Made by a program: the position numbers and the translations under genes
Shown: positions 22,229 through 32,400 of the stretch, piece by piece
Layout of the letters: each line of letters starts with the position of its first letter
Position numbering within the stretch: position 1 is the first letter of the stretch
DNA from: Pythium myriotylum
Lineage: Eukaryota > Oomycota > Peronosporomycetes > Pythiales > Pythiaceae
NCBI GenBank assembly: GCA_023091665.1
Contig: JALJCQ010000026.1
Span: 310,001 to 374,000 of the forward strand
Direction: 5' to 3'
DNA: 64,000 nt
The notes under the pieces: model-generated
What the model saw: only the letters and a program-made list of their open reading frames with translations
Database searches by the model: none
Told to the model about the DNA's origin: nothing

Positions 22229-22465
22229 TGTTCCGGTTTGAGAGCACTTGTCGTCTTGATGGTAAGTTGGAAAGTGGATTGATGCAAGCAGCTTATCTAA
22301 CATGTACGGGTCCTAGTTCAGGCTGCCTCCTACGTCTAGCCCTCCTTCCCTTCCTTCCGGACTCATCGGACTCATCGGACTTACCACATGTCACAGATTT
22401 GGTGTGTCCAAGTGCAGTCGATGAGTCCACAGACTCATCAGCCGAAGTGTTGACGCACTTCAACA
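22229..22465 (-). repeat. Copia-2 5' LTR (237 bp)
   Basis: It has the same length and ends as the left LTR, and is followed by the target copy GTTGT. Confidence 0.95.
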
Positions 22466-22705
22466 GTTGTGGGCTCGCACGTGGTGATGTCACTGGCGGA
22501 CACCCACGAGATCGGCTAGGCGCCGGGCTGTCGTGTAGAGTTGACGAAGCTGGGCGTTGTGGGGTGGACGGCAGTCACGCATTTGGCGGATGATAAGCGC
22601 GCTGTCCCCGATGACCGAAATGCCACGCCAGTCGTTGTTCACCGCCGCTTAAAGGCCATCAACGAGGCCTCGATATTCCGCGCTATTGTTGGTGGTCAGT
22701 GGTTC
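22466..22705 (-). pseudogene. N-terminal part of the RNase H relic split by Copia-2
   Basis: The - strand reads TTNNSAEYRGLVDGL, stop, AAVNNDWRGISVIGDSALII and RQMRDCRPP, then a second stop replacing an expected tryptophan, and VRAHN at the insertion point. Alignment with the 5756-6292 copy shows the same domain. At least two nonsense codons predate or accompany the Copia-2 insertion. The glycine-rich first strand is missing. Confidence 0.7.
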
Positions 22706-23000
22706 CGGCAGGTTGGTTGCGGAGCTACGCTCCGTGGACCTAATGTCCGCTCACCTTGGTGACGTGTCCTACCGGTAGAACTGGGACCTTGTCGCACTCG
22801 AAGTTGCCTCTGGTGCGATTAATTCCCTCCGTGATGATGGTAGTGATGGTGAAGATGCAGTTTTGTGCAGCGAAAATGAGATCGACAGTGAGTAAATCCG
22901 ACAATAAAACAATCAATTGCAATACCCGAATAATTGATTGTGCCGTACACTCGAGCAACAATCAATAAACAATAAGATTTTGCTATGCTCTGGTTGTGAC

Positions 23001-23301
23001 CATCGCCATATGATACGGGGCGCTGTCAACACGAAATTATCGAAACAAGATTTTCATCTTAAACTAGTAGAGCATATTAACCAAATCATTCATTTCTATA
23101 AGACATTTTGAGTTCCCACCATAGTGTTATTGCACAAGAAGTGTTTATTAATTTGAAATTGCAGGTTTCACCACGATCGAAACCACTCTGTTGGCAGTTG
23201 CGTTGACCCACCTTCCATACCAAAGCGTCTCCCATCGCCACGAACGACAACATCATTACTATCTTGTTCAACCAAGTGTCCAGCCGTGCTTGCCATCTTT
23301 T
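23001..23301 (+). repeat. Right part of a block A 5'-flank unit
   Basis: It continues the unit interrupted at 11479 and parallels 35780-36055 ('attttcatcttaaa', 'aatcattcattctat', 'gcaggtttcacca', 'ccataccaaag'). It ends at a poly-T tract where a further insertion begins. Confidence 0.7.
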
Positions 23302-23757
23302 TTTTTGTATTACCAATAGCGTCCGACAGTCTAATAGGGCTGTATCAGGCCGTCAATCCTACGGAATGTGGATGATATGTTATTCGTTAGGTGGGGAGTA
23401 GTCTGTAGAAACCTGGTGGCGGGGAATGGCAGCCGCCGCGTCGTTAAGGAGATTGTAGTTGCAGCGGATGGAGGAGGTTGGGTGGGATATGGCAGGAGCG
23501 AGGTGAGATGATCGTCAATCGATGTCCAGTGGGCCTGTGACGCAATCGAAATACGCTGATCCATGGCTGTGTTGGCGAGGTAGTCAGCCATCTTGTTTCC
23601 AGCTCGTAATGTATGTTTGAGGTCGACCGCTTGGATTGTGTGGAGGAGTCTTGTAGTCTTTTCCGTGAATTCCTGTAGCAAGTCTGCCTGGCTGGTTGTG
23701 GTGCCCCACTTGACAATTCTCCAAATCAGGAACCCGCATCATGATGCCGAAGACCGA
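23302..23757 (-). pseudogene. 5'-truncated retroelement tail with RNase H C-terminus
   Basis: On the - strand the frame ending near 23331 includes LLQEFTEKTTRLLHTIQAVD and then HTLRAGNKMADYLANTAMD, the end of an RNase H domain. It is followed by non-coding DNA and GGTAATACAAAAAAAAA at the left edge. A similar TAATAC plus poly-A tract follows the 5756-6292 relic, so I read both as 3' ends of non-LTR elements. The piece sits inside the flank unit. The normal initiator segment (TCACTTCGCAA) is absent and the match resumes at TTCTTCAAGTGAGATAGCTG, 29 bp before the pseudogene ATG. Confidence 0.5.
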
Positions 23758-23790
23758 AATTATTCTTCAAGTGAGATAGCTGATACCACA

Positions 23791-25003
23791 ATGCTCGAGA
23801 CCGAGTTGCCTGTGCGGCTTCCTCTGCAGCTAACCCCTGAAGATCGTGCCGAATACGCCGCCATCGCAAACACCGCTGATAGGATCGCTTGAAGATGCGT
23901 TGTATGGTGGGGTGACGCCAACGGAGACTGCGATGATGACAAGATCTCTGTCGATTCAGGACGAGTTCGCCGAACATAAAACACTGTGCGATATTGCTGT
24001 TCCAACAGAAGAAGAACCTTTTACGTACGTCGGGCTCAAGTGGTCGGGACGGACCGCTTACCTAGCGACCATGGTCAAGCCACGCGACATGGCATATATT
24101 GAGTCGACGGGCATAACATCGATTGTCCGCGATGGCCAGGTCGAGCGAGTTGGTTATGCTATCTATCACTCACTGGACCTACCGCAGCTACCGCCACTCA
24201 CAGATCAAGGCACCTATCGATCTCGTTTCTCCCTTGCGGTCCTCTTTCGACAGACTGAACCAACGACGGTCGAAGTATTCGGAACGATTTCATCTATGGC
24301 TTCAGGGGGCTTGCCTCGCAAGCTTACTACACTGTTCTCAGCAGGTGCTTTGATTGCCGTGCACAAAGTCACTGAGAGCGCCATGAAGAAGAAACTCGGG
24401 TGGATGCAGGCTGCTCGAATGTACGGTAATGTCGATCTGGCCGACATGCCACCTTCATGGACTCCGCCGCATCGCGAGTCGTTCTTCGGTGTTACAATCT
24501 CGACGTGTCCACAATGTCTCCGTGAGCTCTCGTCGTTGCGATCAGAGAGCGTCTGCCACATTTGTGAGACAAGCGTTTGCTCTCTATGTATCACGTCTCG
24601 CAAGCTTGTGACCGGCCGCAAGAAGACCGAGCTAAAGTACGAGCGCGTGCCCATCTGTAAGGGCTGTCTGTCCACGGCGCGCAAGATGGATAATTCTAGG
24701 GAACTCGCGGTCTACGAATTTGTGCGACCCTTCCAGTTCAGTCGTGAATCGCTCGCGATGAGTGATACCAATGAAACGGTGTACTCTAGCCCGGCGACTG
24801 GTCGATGCACTGACGAGCTCTCGGTCTCATCAGTCGACGAGATCGTTCCCGCATACCCGAACGAGCAGGTGGAAAACGATCACTTCAGCGAAGAGCGTCT
24901 GCGTCTATGGGACCAGATCAACGCGCTGCGGGTGAAGGCTGAACAAACGTACCGCATTACCTTCAACCAGTCGCGCGCGTTGTGGCACCATCAGCTCCAT
25001 TAA
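23791..25003 (+). pseudogene. FYVE-like/START-like family pseudogene, block A, internal deletion
   Basis: The copy starts MLETELPVRLPLQL as in the 7869 gene. After about 30 codons it loses 227 bp relative to the 36105 gene (equivalent to 36190-36416). The join has 2-bp microhomology (CG), shifts the frame and stops at 23890-23892. The original frame is then open again from LIGSLEDALYGG to the normal end at 25003, including a complete finger (CPQC, CHIC, CSLC, CKGC) and C-terminal helix. The first in-frame ATG after the deletion is near 23932. Translation from there would lack the N-terminal third of the START-like region. About 24080-24370 matches the 3596 type, whereas both sides match the 7869 type. 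The core promoter is also displaced. Confidence 0.88.
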
Positions 25004-25389
25004 TTCACAGTTAACGACAGCTTGCGAAGCACGTTGGATGTGAATGATGTGGTCTGCAGAGAGATTACGTGCTTCCCGATTTGCTTGTTTCGCCCTGGTT
25101 ATAACGCTAACTCCGCAACTAAAGCTGGTGGTGTTCTTAGATGTGTACAACGCGTCTGGATTCACTTCAGCACGAGCCAGAGGGTGACATCCGTGCTGGT
25201 TTCACACGACAGATCTTCTGGACATTCTCGACATCGTGCACCGTTTCCAGATCAATCTCGACAAATTGACGATCAAAACCAGTTTTCTCACGATCAAACC
25301 AGTAAATTCGCACCAATGACCCCCATGGAAATTGATATGATTGGACCTTTGATAAACATCTGGTTGCGTGTTTTATAGTGAGACTAGTA
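25004..25389. other. 3' flank of the pseudogene
   Basis: It shares blocks with 9309-9540 ('agattacgt', 'ttgcttgtttcgccctg', 'ttcacacgacagatcttctggacattc'). A stretch at about 25236-25280 loosely resembles the 9692 mariner end but has no partner that I can find. No gene is seen. Confidence 0.5.
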
Positions 25390-25585
25390 TTGTGTGATTC
25401 AACTTATTTGTCCAAATGAACAGCAAATCTGGCAGATTTAGAGCTTCAAATTGCGTATACAACCCTCAACAAACGTATAAATACTTGAAATAACCCCTGT
25501 TAGTTTGAAAACTGCATTTTTGATCCCCGATTAACGCGTGGTGGTCTGCTTTCAAATCGGTTGGACGCAGATTTGTGCTTGTCGA
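25390..25585 (+). repeat. First copy of a 196-bp end of a Tc1/mariner-like element
   Basis: It begins TTGTGTGATTCAACTTATTT directly after TA and is identical to 34847-35042 apart from one base near the start. It breaks off at GTCGA, where Copia sequence begins. Together with the end at 35536, which is followed by TA, it marks the outer limits of nest 2. Confidence 0.85.
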
Positions 25586-25733
25586 TCGACGTGAGGTTCC
25601 ACGCGTTGAAGGACGCATGGAAGAAAGAGCGGATGGCACTCGAGTACGTGCCGACGAGCGAGAACCCGGCCGACCTGTTGACCAAGGCGTTCACCAACGA
25701 GACCTCCTCTACAAACGCGGCCTGTGTGGCTTA
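25585..25733 (+). pseudogene. Copia RNase H tail fragment, inverted
   Basis: The + strand reads DVRFHALKDAWKKERMALEY and then VPTSENPADLLTKAF, the end of a Copia polyprotein, with a stop at 25731-25733. Its first codons continue exactly from where the fragment at 27266-27394 ends, but the pieces are in the wrong order. See the finding on the inverted Copia. Confidence 0.8.
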
Positions 25734-25783
25734 GCTAGCTCGGCACTGGGTGACGACCTGGGAGATGTCGTTTGACGGGGAGG

Positions 25784-26125
25784 TGTTGGACTAGCGCCCA
25801 GACCGTGGTCAAATCGGCCGCTCCCAGCAGAGGAGCCAGCCAGGGGTTCTCCGTTCGTCCCGGAGAATGAGCTCTCTTGGCCCATCCGCCGTGATGCGCC
25901 AGGTACCTCGCGCACTTCGTGTGTACGAGGAGCACCTTGACTGACTCTCACGAAAAAGACCGACCAGAGCAATGAGCTATAGGGCTTGAGCGATATATAT
26001 GGAATGGAAAAAAGAACTGAAATTGACCCCAAGCGATCAAGCAGTGTGCCGACAGGCCAAACAACGGATAGTAGGTTCCGTAGAAGCCGGATCTGGGAGA
26101 GAGGAGATAGGAGCCGCAGAGGGCG

Positions 26126-26156
<31 letters not shown>

Positions 26157-26261
26157 GGCTTGGGCGGTGGGCATCGGAATGAATAATATGAATGCCATTT
26201 TGCTTTTTGCTCTGCTTTGCGTACATCCCAATCGTGTACGGTTCAAGCAGAGGAGGCAACA
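25784..26261 (+). repeat. Putative LTR attached to the Copia tail fragment
   Basis: A purine tract GACGGGGAGG lies just before TGTTGGACTAGCGCC, and a CAACA end is found at 26257-26261. The size (about 478 bp) is plausible, but no second copy is present in the window, so the 3' limit is uncertain. Confidence 0.45.
26128..26153 (+). repeat. Run of 26 guanines
   Basis: It is an uninterrupted G homopolymer inside the putative LTR and lies in a purine-rich stretch. It can form G-quadruplex structures and is a place where the assembled length may be wrong. Confidence 0.95.
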
Positions 26262-27265
26262 CATGGCATCACCACTACCACACATCAGTGACAACCCATA
26301 AACTTCTCAAAAATATATATAACCCAATGTCAAGAACAACCTTGACCTGTCCTATACTATCTTCCCTGAGAGAAGCCTAAATATATCGTGAGGGTGCTGG
26401 CGAAAATTCCTTATTCGACGTCGCACAGGCCGCCACGAGCTGTTGTGTTCTCCAGCTAGACTCTCGGTAATGAGCGAGAACTCTAAACGGTATGTTGTCG
26501 CAGTGGACCAGGATGCGCACTGAGGAGTCTAATGGAATGAATGCGCAGTAGTATGCGGAAGCGCAGAACCCGGGGCTAGATCGAGATTGAACTACAAGCG
26601 AACGAGAGCATAAATGCAACACCGGCCACTTACAGTATGAGGCGCGAGACGTACGTGAGAGACGTCGAGCGCGTCGCACGAGTAAGCGCTGTCGCCTCAA
26701 CCAAGCGATGAGAGCGCTGGGGTTTGGCGAGACAACTGCCGAACAACAGAACACAGAGCAAGGTGTGAAGGACGTTACAGAGCCCACGTCCTGCCGTCAG
26801 AGTCATCTTATGTTGCACGCAGAACAACTGGAAGGCGAACAAGATGGCGGGCAAGACGAGCACGCACAATCGGTTTTCGCATCCCCCCAACGCACTCTTA
26901 TAGAAATGCGGCGTCTACGGCGTAACGAGCGAGCTCGGATGCGGCCCGCCGATCGCTCAGCGTCACAACGAGAGGGAGACAGAAACGCACGGCGCGAGCG
27001 AGCTCATAGGCATCGACAGAACGTTGAAGCGTTACCGAGCGTCACGCTAGAAGACGCGGGTTATGGTGACGTCATTGAAGGTTGCGCACTATTCCCTGAC
27101 ACTGTCTTTCACGATCAATGCAACTACGGACGACTTGAAGAGTCAAAGCAAGAAGAGGATGACCCAGACTATGTGATTGCACGTAACCTGGCACGTGAAG
27201 AAGTTCGGCGCGCCGATGGCGAACGACTGTGGCATGCGGCGCCACCTGCTCAAGATGAGAACGCT
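26262..27265. other. Unassigned DNA between Copia fragments
   Basis: A long + strand frame crosses this stretch, but its protein (RRLRRNERARMRPADRSASQ and similar) is low-complexity and unmatched to anything I know. If the inversion model for this Copia holds, this is the element's former flank. Confidence 0.4.
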
Positions 27266-27394
27266 GCGTGGATCCAGTTGGTCCTTGAGGACCTGCGGGA
27301 GGACAAGGCCCCGGAACTGACGCTACTGGTGGACAACCAGTCCACCATTCCCCGCATTAAGCGCGAGGGCAGCAGCAACGCGCAGAAGGCAATC
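27266..27394 (+). pseudogene. Small inverted segment of Copia RNase H
   Basis: The + strand reads AWIQLVLEDLREDKAPELTL, then LVDNQSTIPRIKREGSSNAQ and KAI. It fits exactly between the end of the - strand RNase H at 27395 (GLRQA) and the start of the fragment at 25585 (IDVRFH), but is in opposite orientation to the former. Confidence 0.8.
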
Positions 27395-28710
27395 GGCCTG
27401 TCGCAACCCATCGTTGGCCGCAATGAACTCGGCCGTGGTGCTCGAAAGTGCGACCACGGTCTGCTTGGTGGATCCCCAGTGGATCAGACACCCATACAAG
27501 AACGCGACAAACCCGGACACCGACTTGCGATCTTGCTTGTCGTTCGCCCAGTCGGCGTCTGTGGCGACGCGGAAGTCGTCATGGGCCGGCTTCAGTACCA
27601 GCTTAAGGTCCTTGGTCTGCTGTAGGTAGCGAAGGAGAGGCTTGGCGGCATGCCAGGCCTGGTGCCGTGGCGTAGCGCAGAGTCGGGCTAGTTGGTTCAC
27701 TACAAACGCGATGTCCGGTCGCGACACATGACCGAGATACAGTAAGCTACCCACCACCTGTCGGTACGGCTTGTGCTTCATTTCCTCTCGCTCGGTGTCG
27801 TCAATCTCGTCCTGTATCTCGTCGAGACGCGTCCTGGGGACCATTGGTGTGTTGGTGGGCCTGGACTCGTCCATCCCGAATCGATGCAGCGTATCTTCAA
27901 TATACAGTCGCTGTGAGAGCCTGATCTCACCGTTGACCTGGCTGACGCGCATGCCGAGGAAGCTCTTCGGTGTGCCAAGGCACTTAACATCGTACTTGAT
28001 CGCCAGCGCCGTCATCAGTTTTCTTACTTCCGCCTCGTCTTGGTGTGCGACCAAGATGTCATCGAAGTACAGGCAGACGAGCAGGAGGCCGCTGTAGGTG
28101 CGCGAAAAGTACAAGCACTCGTCCGCTCGTGTGGGTTGCAGCCCGTACTGGCGCAGAAAGCTGTCGGTCTCTTGATTCCATTCGCGACCGGCTTGTTTTA
28201 GTCCATATAGCGCCTTCTTCAGTCTCCATACTTTCTTCTCGTGGCCGGGCTCTTCAAATCCTTTTACTTGTTTCACATACACCGTCTCCTTCAGGTCGGC
28301 CTTCAGGTACGCGGCTGGCACATCTCCTTGGAGCATGTGCATGTTCGGTCGCGCCACGAGCGTCAGGAGAATCTTGACGCAAACGAGGTCGACGACGGGG
28401 GCCCTTGATTCGACATAGTCCATGAGGTAAATTTGCTTGTCGTCTCTGGCGCAGTCGCGCACCTTGTACTTTTCGATGGAGCCATCGGTCGCGATTTTGA
28501 GTCGGAGTTGCACAGTGATGTCCAGTGCTCTCGTGCCGTACGGCAGGTCCACCAACTCGTACGTGTCGTTGTCTCGTAGGGCTTTGATCTCCACGCGCGT
28601 GGCCCTCTCCCATTCGAGCCACTGCGGAGATCTTCTGGCTTCGCTCAAGTACAGACTCAAGGCGACCATGAGCGCGAAGTCGCGTGTCGATTTTTCGACA
28701 ACGACTGATC
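27395..28710 (-). pseudogene. Copia-3 reverse transcriptase and RNase H, partial
   Basis: The - strand carries the Copia reverse transcriptase (ALRDNDTYELVDLP, MHMLQGDVPAAYLKADLKET, KKALYGLKQAGREWNQ). The catalytic box is LYFDDILVA, with F where Copia usually has V. RNase H follows (DADWANDKQDRKSVSGF, STTAEFIAANDGLRQA) and stops abruptly at 27395. Upstream of about 28710 the open frame continues to 28945 but no longer reads as Copia. The matching integrase lies 6 kb away at 34490-34846, with Gypsy DNA between. Confidence 0.85.
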
Positions 28711-29489
28711 GAGAGCCGCAGCGGCATGGCGCAACACCTCGCTGCGTCATGAGACGCATGCAGACGTGCGCGCGGTCGCCAGCGACCACTGGATCATGAC
28801 GATCCCCCAAAACTGGGCCATTTTGCCTTCTGACGGAAGCAAGCCAAAATGGCAAGGTCAGACGACCATCGCGAGGCGAGCAGAGCTCGCGGCAAGCCCA
28901 AATTTCGCACGCACACTCAGTGCGGTGGGTTCTAGCCTTGTGCAAGCGTACAGACCTGTACGATACGATCTCGCAAACTTCGTCTCTTGACGGTGCCCAG
29001 AACTGGGTCCAGTCTAATACTGGAGACTGTGGTCAGTGGGTATCCACCGCGAGTACTACCAAGTACTCGAGAGGCTGGTTAGCCTCGTCCAGCGACTCAA
29101 CTGAGTGCGTGGAGTGCGGGGATACCCGTGGCAGTCGAACAACGACGTTGCCGGACAACTTCGTGTTGTCGGCCACACGCTCGGGCGTGATGGCTACACC
29201 ACAGAGAACTGCTCGGTGTAGCAACACCAAACTGAGCCACCCACTCTGGCTTGGTGTGAGCGTTGTCCAACGCAACCGATGAGGTCGGTGGACGTTGTCG
29301 AAGCTTCGACTGCGCCGAACGTGGCGTTCTCGCCATCTTCATGGCCTTCTGCTTGGGTCTTGTACCCATGTCTATAATAGACAGGGACAGTCGACTTGAT
29401 TGAGACGGACCTTCCGTGTGCTCCACTGAGCGTCTTCCTTAAGGTACTTGAGACACTTCTTGATGGAGGTGGTCGGTCCCACCTACTGG
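28711..29489 (-). other. Degenerate retroelement DNA between Copia-3 and the Gypsy element
   Basis: A - strand frame at about 29033-29275 (LSGNVVVRLPRVS, EYLVVLAVDTH) vaguely resembles the region ahead of a chromodomain in oomycete Gypsy elements. I cannot place its limits. No LTR matching 34187-34489 is found here. Confidence 0.3.
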
Positions 29490-32400
29490 AACCGTCCAGG
29501 ATGATCATGTTCGCAAGCGCGAACAAGATCAGAGCAATCTTGCCTGAGAATATTCTCATCAACCCAGGAGCTCTAATTGCTTGGGTACCCAAGCCACTTG
29601 ACCAAGAGCTGGCGGACGCCATTGTGCACACGCACACTGTCGAGAGACTCGACGTGATAATGGCGTTCACCATTCCTGTCGATCACAGGGAAATGAGCGC
29701 GCACCGGTCGCAGCACTTTCCTTCTGGTCTTGACACCAGTGTCGGGGACCCGACGTGCTCCTTCGGGTTCAGCAAACGTAACCCGACGTCGTATTGACGA
29801 CGCTGCGGTCGCATTTGACGACCATGTCGAACTTCGACGGGCTTGAGCAAGCCGTGCAGAGCGTCTTGGCGCTTCGCTGTGTGGGCGAACCACGCCACTT
29901 GTAGAACCCTGCACTGCGAGAGAGTCGCTGGAGGAACCATCCGTGACCGGCATGTTCTCGTGCGCGACTGTGGGTGGTTGCATATCGGCGGCAACTCCGA
30001 TTGGAATTGTTTCCGACGACTCTTCGTCCGATTCATCTCCATCAGGGCGGAGATACGGCTTGAGCAAGCCGACGTAGAACGTCGGGTGCGTCAGCAACCA
30101 TGTTGGCAGATCGACCCCGTAGGAGTTTCCACTCCGCTTCAACACATTGAACGGGCCGATATATCTCGGCAGCAGCTTTGGGCTGCCCAAGCTAGACACA
30201 GCATTTTGAGACAGGTTCTTCGTGCTGAGAAGCACATAGTCGCCTGGCTTGAACACATGCGTGTTCTTCCGACCGTGCTTGTCGGCTTGTTCCTTCTGAA
30301 CATCTTGGGCAGCTGCCATCGCTTCACGCACGCGGGTGATGACATTCACACGTGTCGACAGGAACTCGTCGATCTTGCGGCGCTCCGCCGACTTGGAAAC
30401 ACCTTCCAACTGGGAGGCAAGTAATTGCCGAGCCCCTCCCTCACCAGACTGGGCACTGCCCATGGGACACGCTGGGTGTCTCAATCCGTTCACGTAGAAC
30501 GGCGAGAGACCTGTCGAGGCATGAACAGAGTTGTTCACGGCGAACTCCGCCATGGGGAGGTGGTCGCACCACGAGAGTGGGTCACTCGCACAATACGAGC
30601 GGAGGATATCCTCGACGACGCGGTTGGCGCGCTCGGTCTAGCCATCGGTTTCCGGATGGTCCGCCGTCGACATGTCGAGCCTGGGGCCCAGGATTTGGAA
30701 AAGTCCCTCCGAGAAATTCTGGGATTTTGATCGGAGACAACCGAATCGGGCAAGCCGTGGAGACGGAATACGACGTCAACGAAGAGTCGTGCACAGTCGA
30801 GACCTGTGCAGGTGTCTGACACCGGAGCAAGATGAACCATCTTGCTGAGACGGTCGACGAAGACCAGCACACCATTGTGCCCTCTGGACGTCTTCGGCAT
30901 GCTGAAGAGAAGTCCATGCTCACAGAGCGCCAGCAGTCGCTGGGGACCGGCAGGCTCTGAAACGGGGCCTGAGAGTGTGAACTTGGCTTCACTCGTTGAC
31001 AGATGTCACACGTGCGGACATACCGCGACACCCACTTGTACATCTTGGGCCACCAAAATTTTGGGCTGAGAAGCGAGTACGTCTTCTCACGGCCAAGATG
31101 GCCAGCACCGGGTGCGTCGTGGGCACGATGCGCGATCACATATCGCAGGTCGTCGTCTGCAGGAACGACAACGCGAGCTTCTTCGCTGTTCGAGACCTGA
31201 TATTTCAGGAGGCCGTCTTCGAATGTGTACCGATGGAGTCGGGCTCGAACACGAGGCGAGAGAGACTCCTCCGAGTCGGATGACTTGAAAGCACGAATGA
31301 TCTCCGCACATTGTGCGTCGCCTGCGTAGGCGTCACGAATCAAGTCGTAGACATCAGAAGCAACTGATGTGAGATGGTTCATCTCGTAGTCGGGACGCCG
31401 AGAGAGTGCGTCCGCCAGCACGTTGAGCCGACCCGGTTTGTACTCAACAGTAAAGTTGTATTCTGAAAAGAATGACAACCAGCGAGCCATTCGCGGCGAC
31501 AAGTGCGGGGACTGTGTCGCCGTGCGTAGAGACGCATGGTCTGTGTAGACCACGAACGGCAACGCGCCGAGAAGGTGAACGCGGAATTTCACCAGGGCGT
31601 ACTTCATCGCCAACAACTCCTTGTCGTGAACTGGGTAGTTCTTCTCGGCCGCTTGGAGTTGCCGAGACTGGTAAGAGATGACTCTCTCGTGACCATCTTG
31701 GTCCTTCTGCAAAAGTGCACAGCCGATCACATAGTCGGAGGCGTCACAGACGACGCTGTATGGAGCGGAGTCATCCGGCAACGCCAGGATCGGCGCCTGG
31801 AGGAGACTCTCCTTGATCTTCTGGAAGGCAGCTTCCGTGTCGTGAGACTACGACCAGTCAACGTCATTCTTGAGCAGCTGAGTCAGCGGCCTAGCCATCA
31901 CGGCGTAGTTCTTCGTGAACCGGTGCAAGTAGTTGGCGAGACCCAACCACTTGCGTAGGTCCTTCACGGACCGTGGCGATGGCCACTCGGCGATTGCCTT
32001 CACCTTCTCGGGATCCGCCCGAACACCGTCGACTCCGACGAAACACCCAAGCACTGGGATCTCTTCGGCACCGAAGATACACTTATCCAAGTTGACATAA
32101 AGCTTATGCTCCTCGAGGCATTCGAGCACTTGGCGGAGGTAATCCTCATGGAGCGTATCCAAATCACGACCGGGCTCCGGTTTCGTGTGGACGTAGATGT
32201 CGTCAAAGTACGTCTGCGCGAACGCTCGCAGGGGACGGAACAAATGGGTCACCAAGCGATTGAACGTCGCTGGGGCGTTCGACAGCCCCTGTGGCATCAC
32301 GAGCCACTCCCAGAGCATGACACTCGGCGTACTGACGGCAGTCTTGGGGATGTCCCCACGCTCCATGAGCACTTGGAAATAACCGTCGACCAAGTCGAGA

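Larger units (their letters stand above)
17855..22465 (-). mobile_element. Copia-2, full-length LTR retrotransposon with one amber codon
   Basis: Two 237-bp LTRs (TGTTC...CAACA on the + strand) enclose a gag-pol reading frame on the - strand. GTTGT is duplicated at 17850-17854 and 22466-22470. I see a single difference between the LTRs (A/C at their sixth base), so insertion is very recent. The primer site abuts the 5' LTR, and a purine tract GAGTGGGGG (- strand) abuts the 3' LTR at 18092-18100. The element landed in an RNase H relic within the core of nest 1. Confidence 0.95.
11480..22992. mobile_element. TIR element (hAT-like ends) disrupted by two Copia insertions
   Basis: The left end reads CAGAGCATGGCAAAA and the right end is its inverted copy with one mismatch. 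GTTGTGAC flanks both ends at 11472-11479 and 22993-23000. The related flank upstream of 36105 keeps an unoccupied version of this site at about 35769-35784. Ends beginning CAG with an 8-bp duplication fit the hAT superfamily, although the duplication could be read as up to 11 bp. After removing the two Copia elements and their duplicated target copies, about 0.9 kb of core remains. The core contains an RNase H relic on the - strand and no transposase, so it would be non-autonomous. Confidence 0.65.

Noticed and set aside
25236..25300. Second copy of the 9692 mariner element
   Set aside because: Only a loose match to one end exists, with no opposite end or transposase.
26037..26294. Proline- or glycine-rich proteins across the G-run
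   Set aside because: Their repeats come only from the homopolymer read in different frames.
26708..27625. 305-residue + strand protein
   Set aside because: It joins unassigned low-complexity DNA to an inverted Copia fragment and to antisense Copia; this is not a plausible gene.
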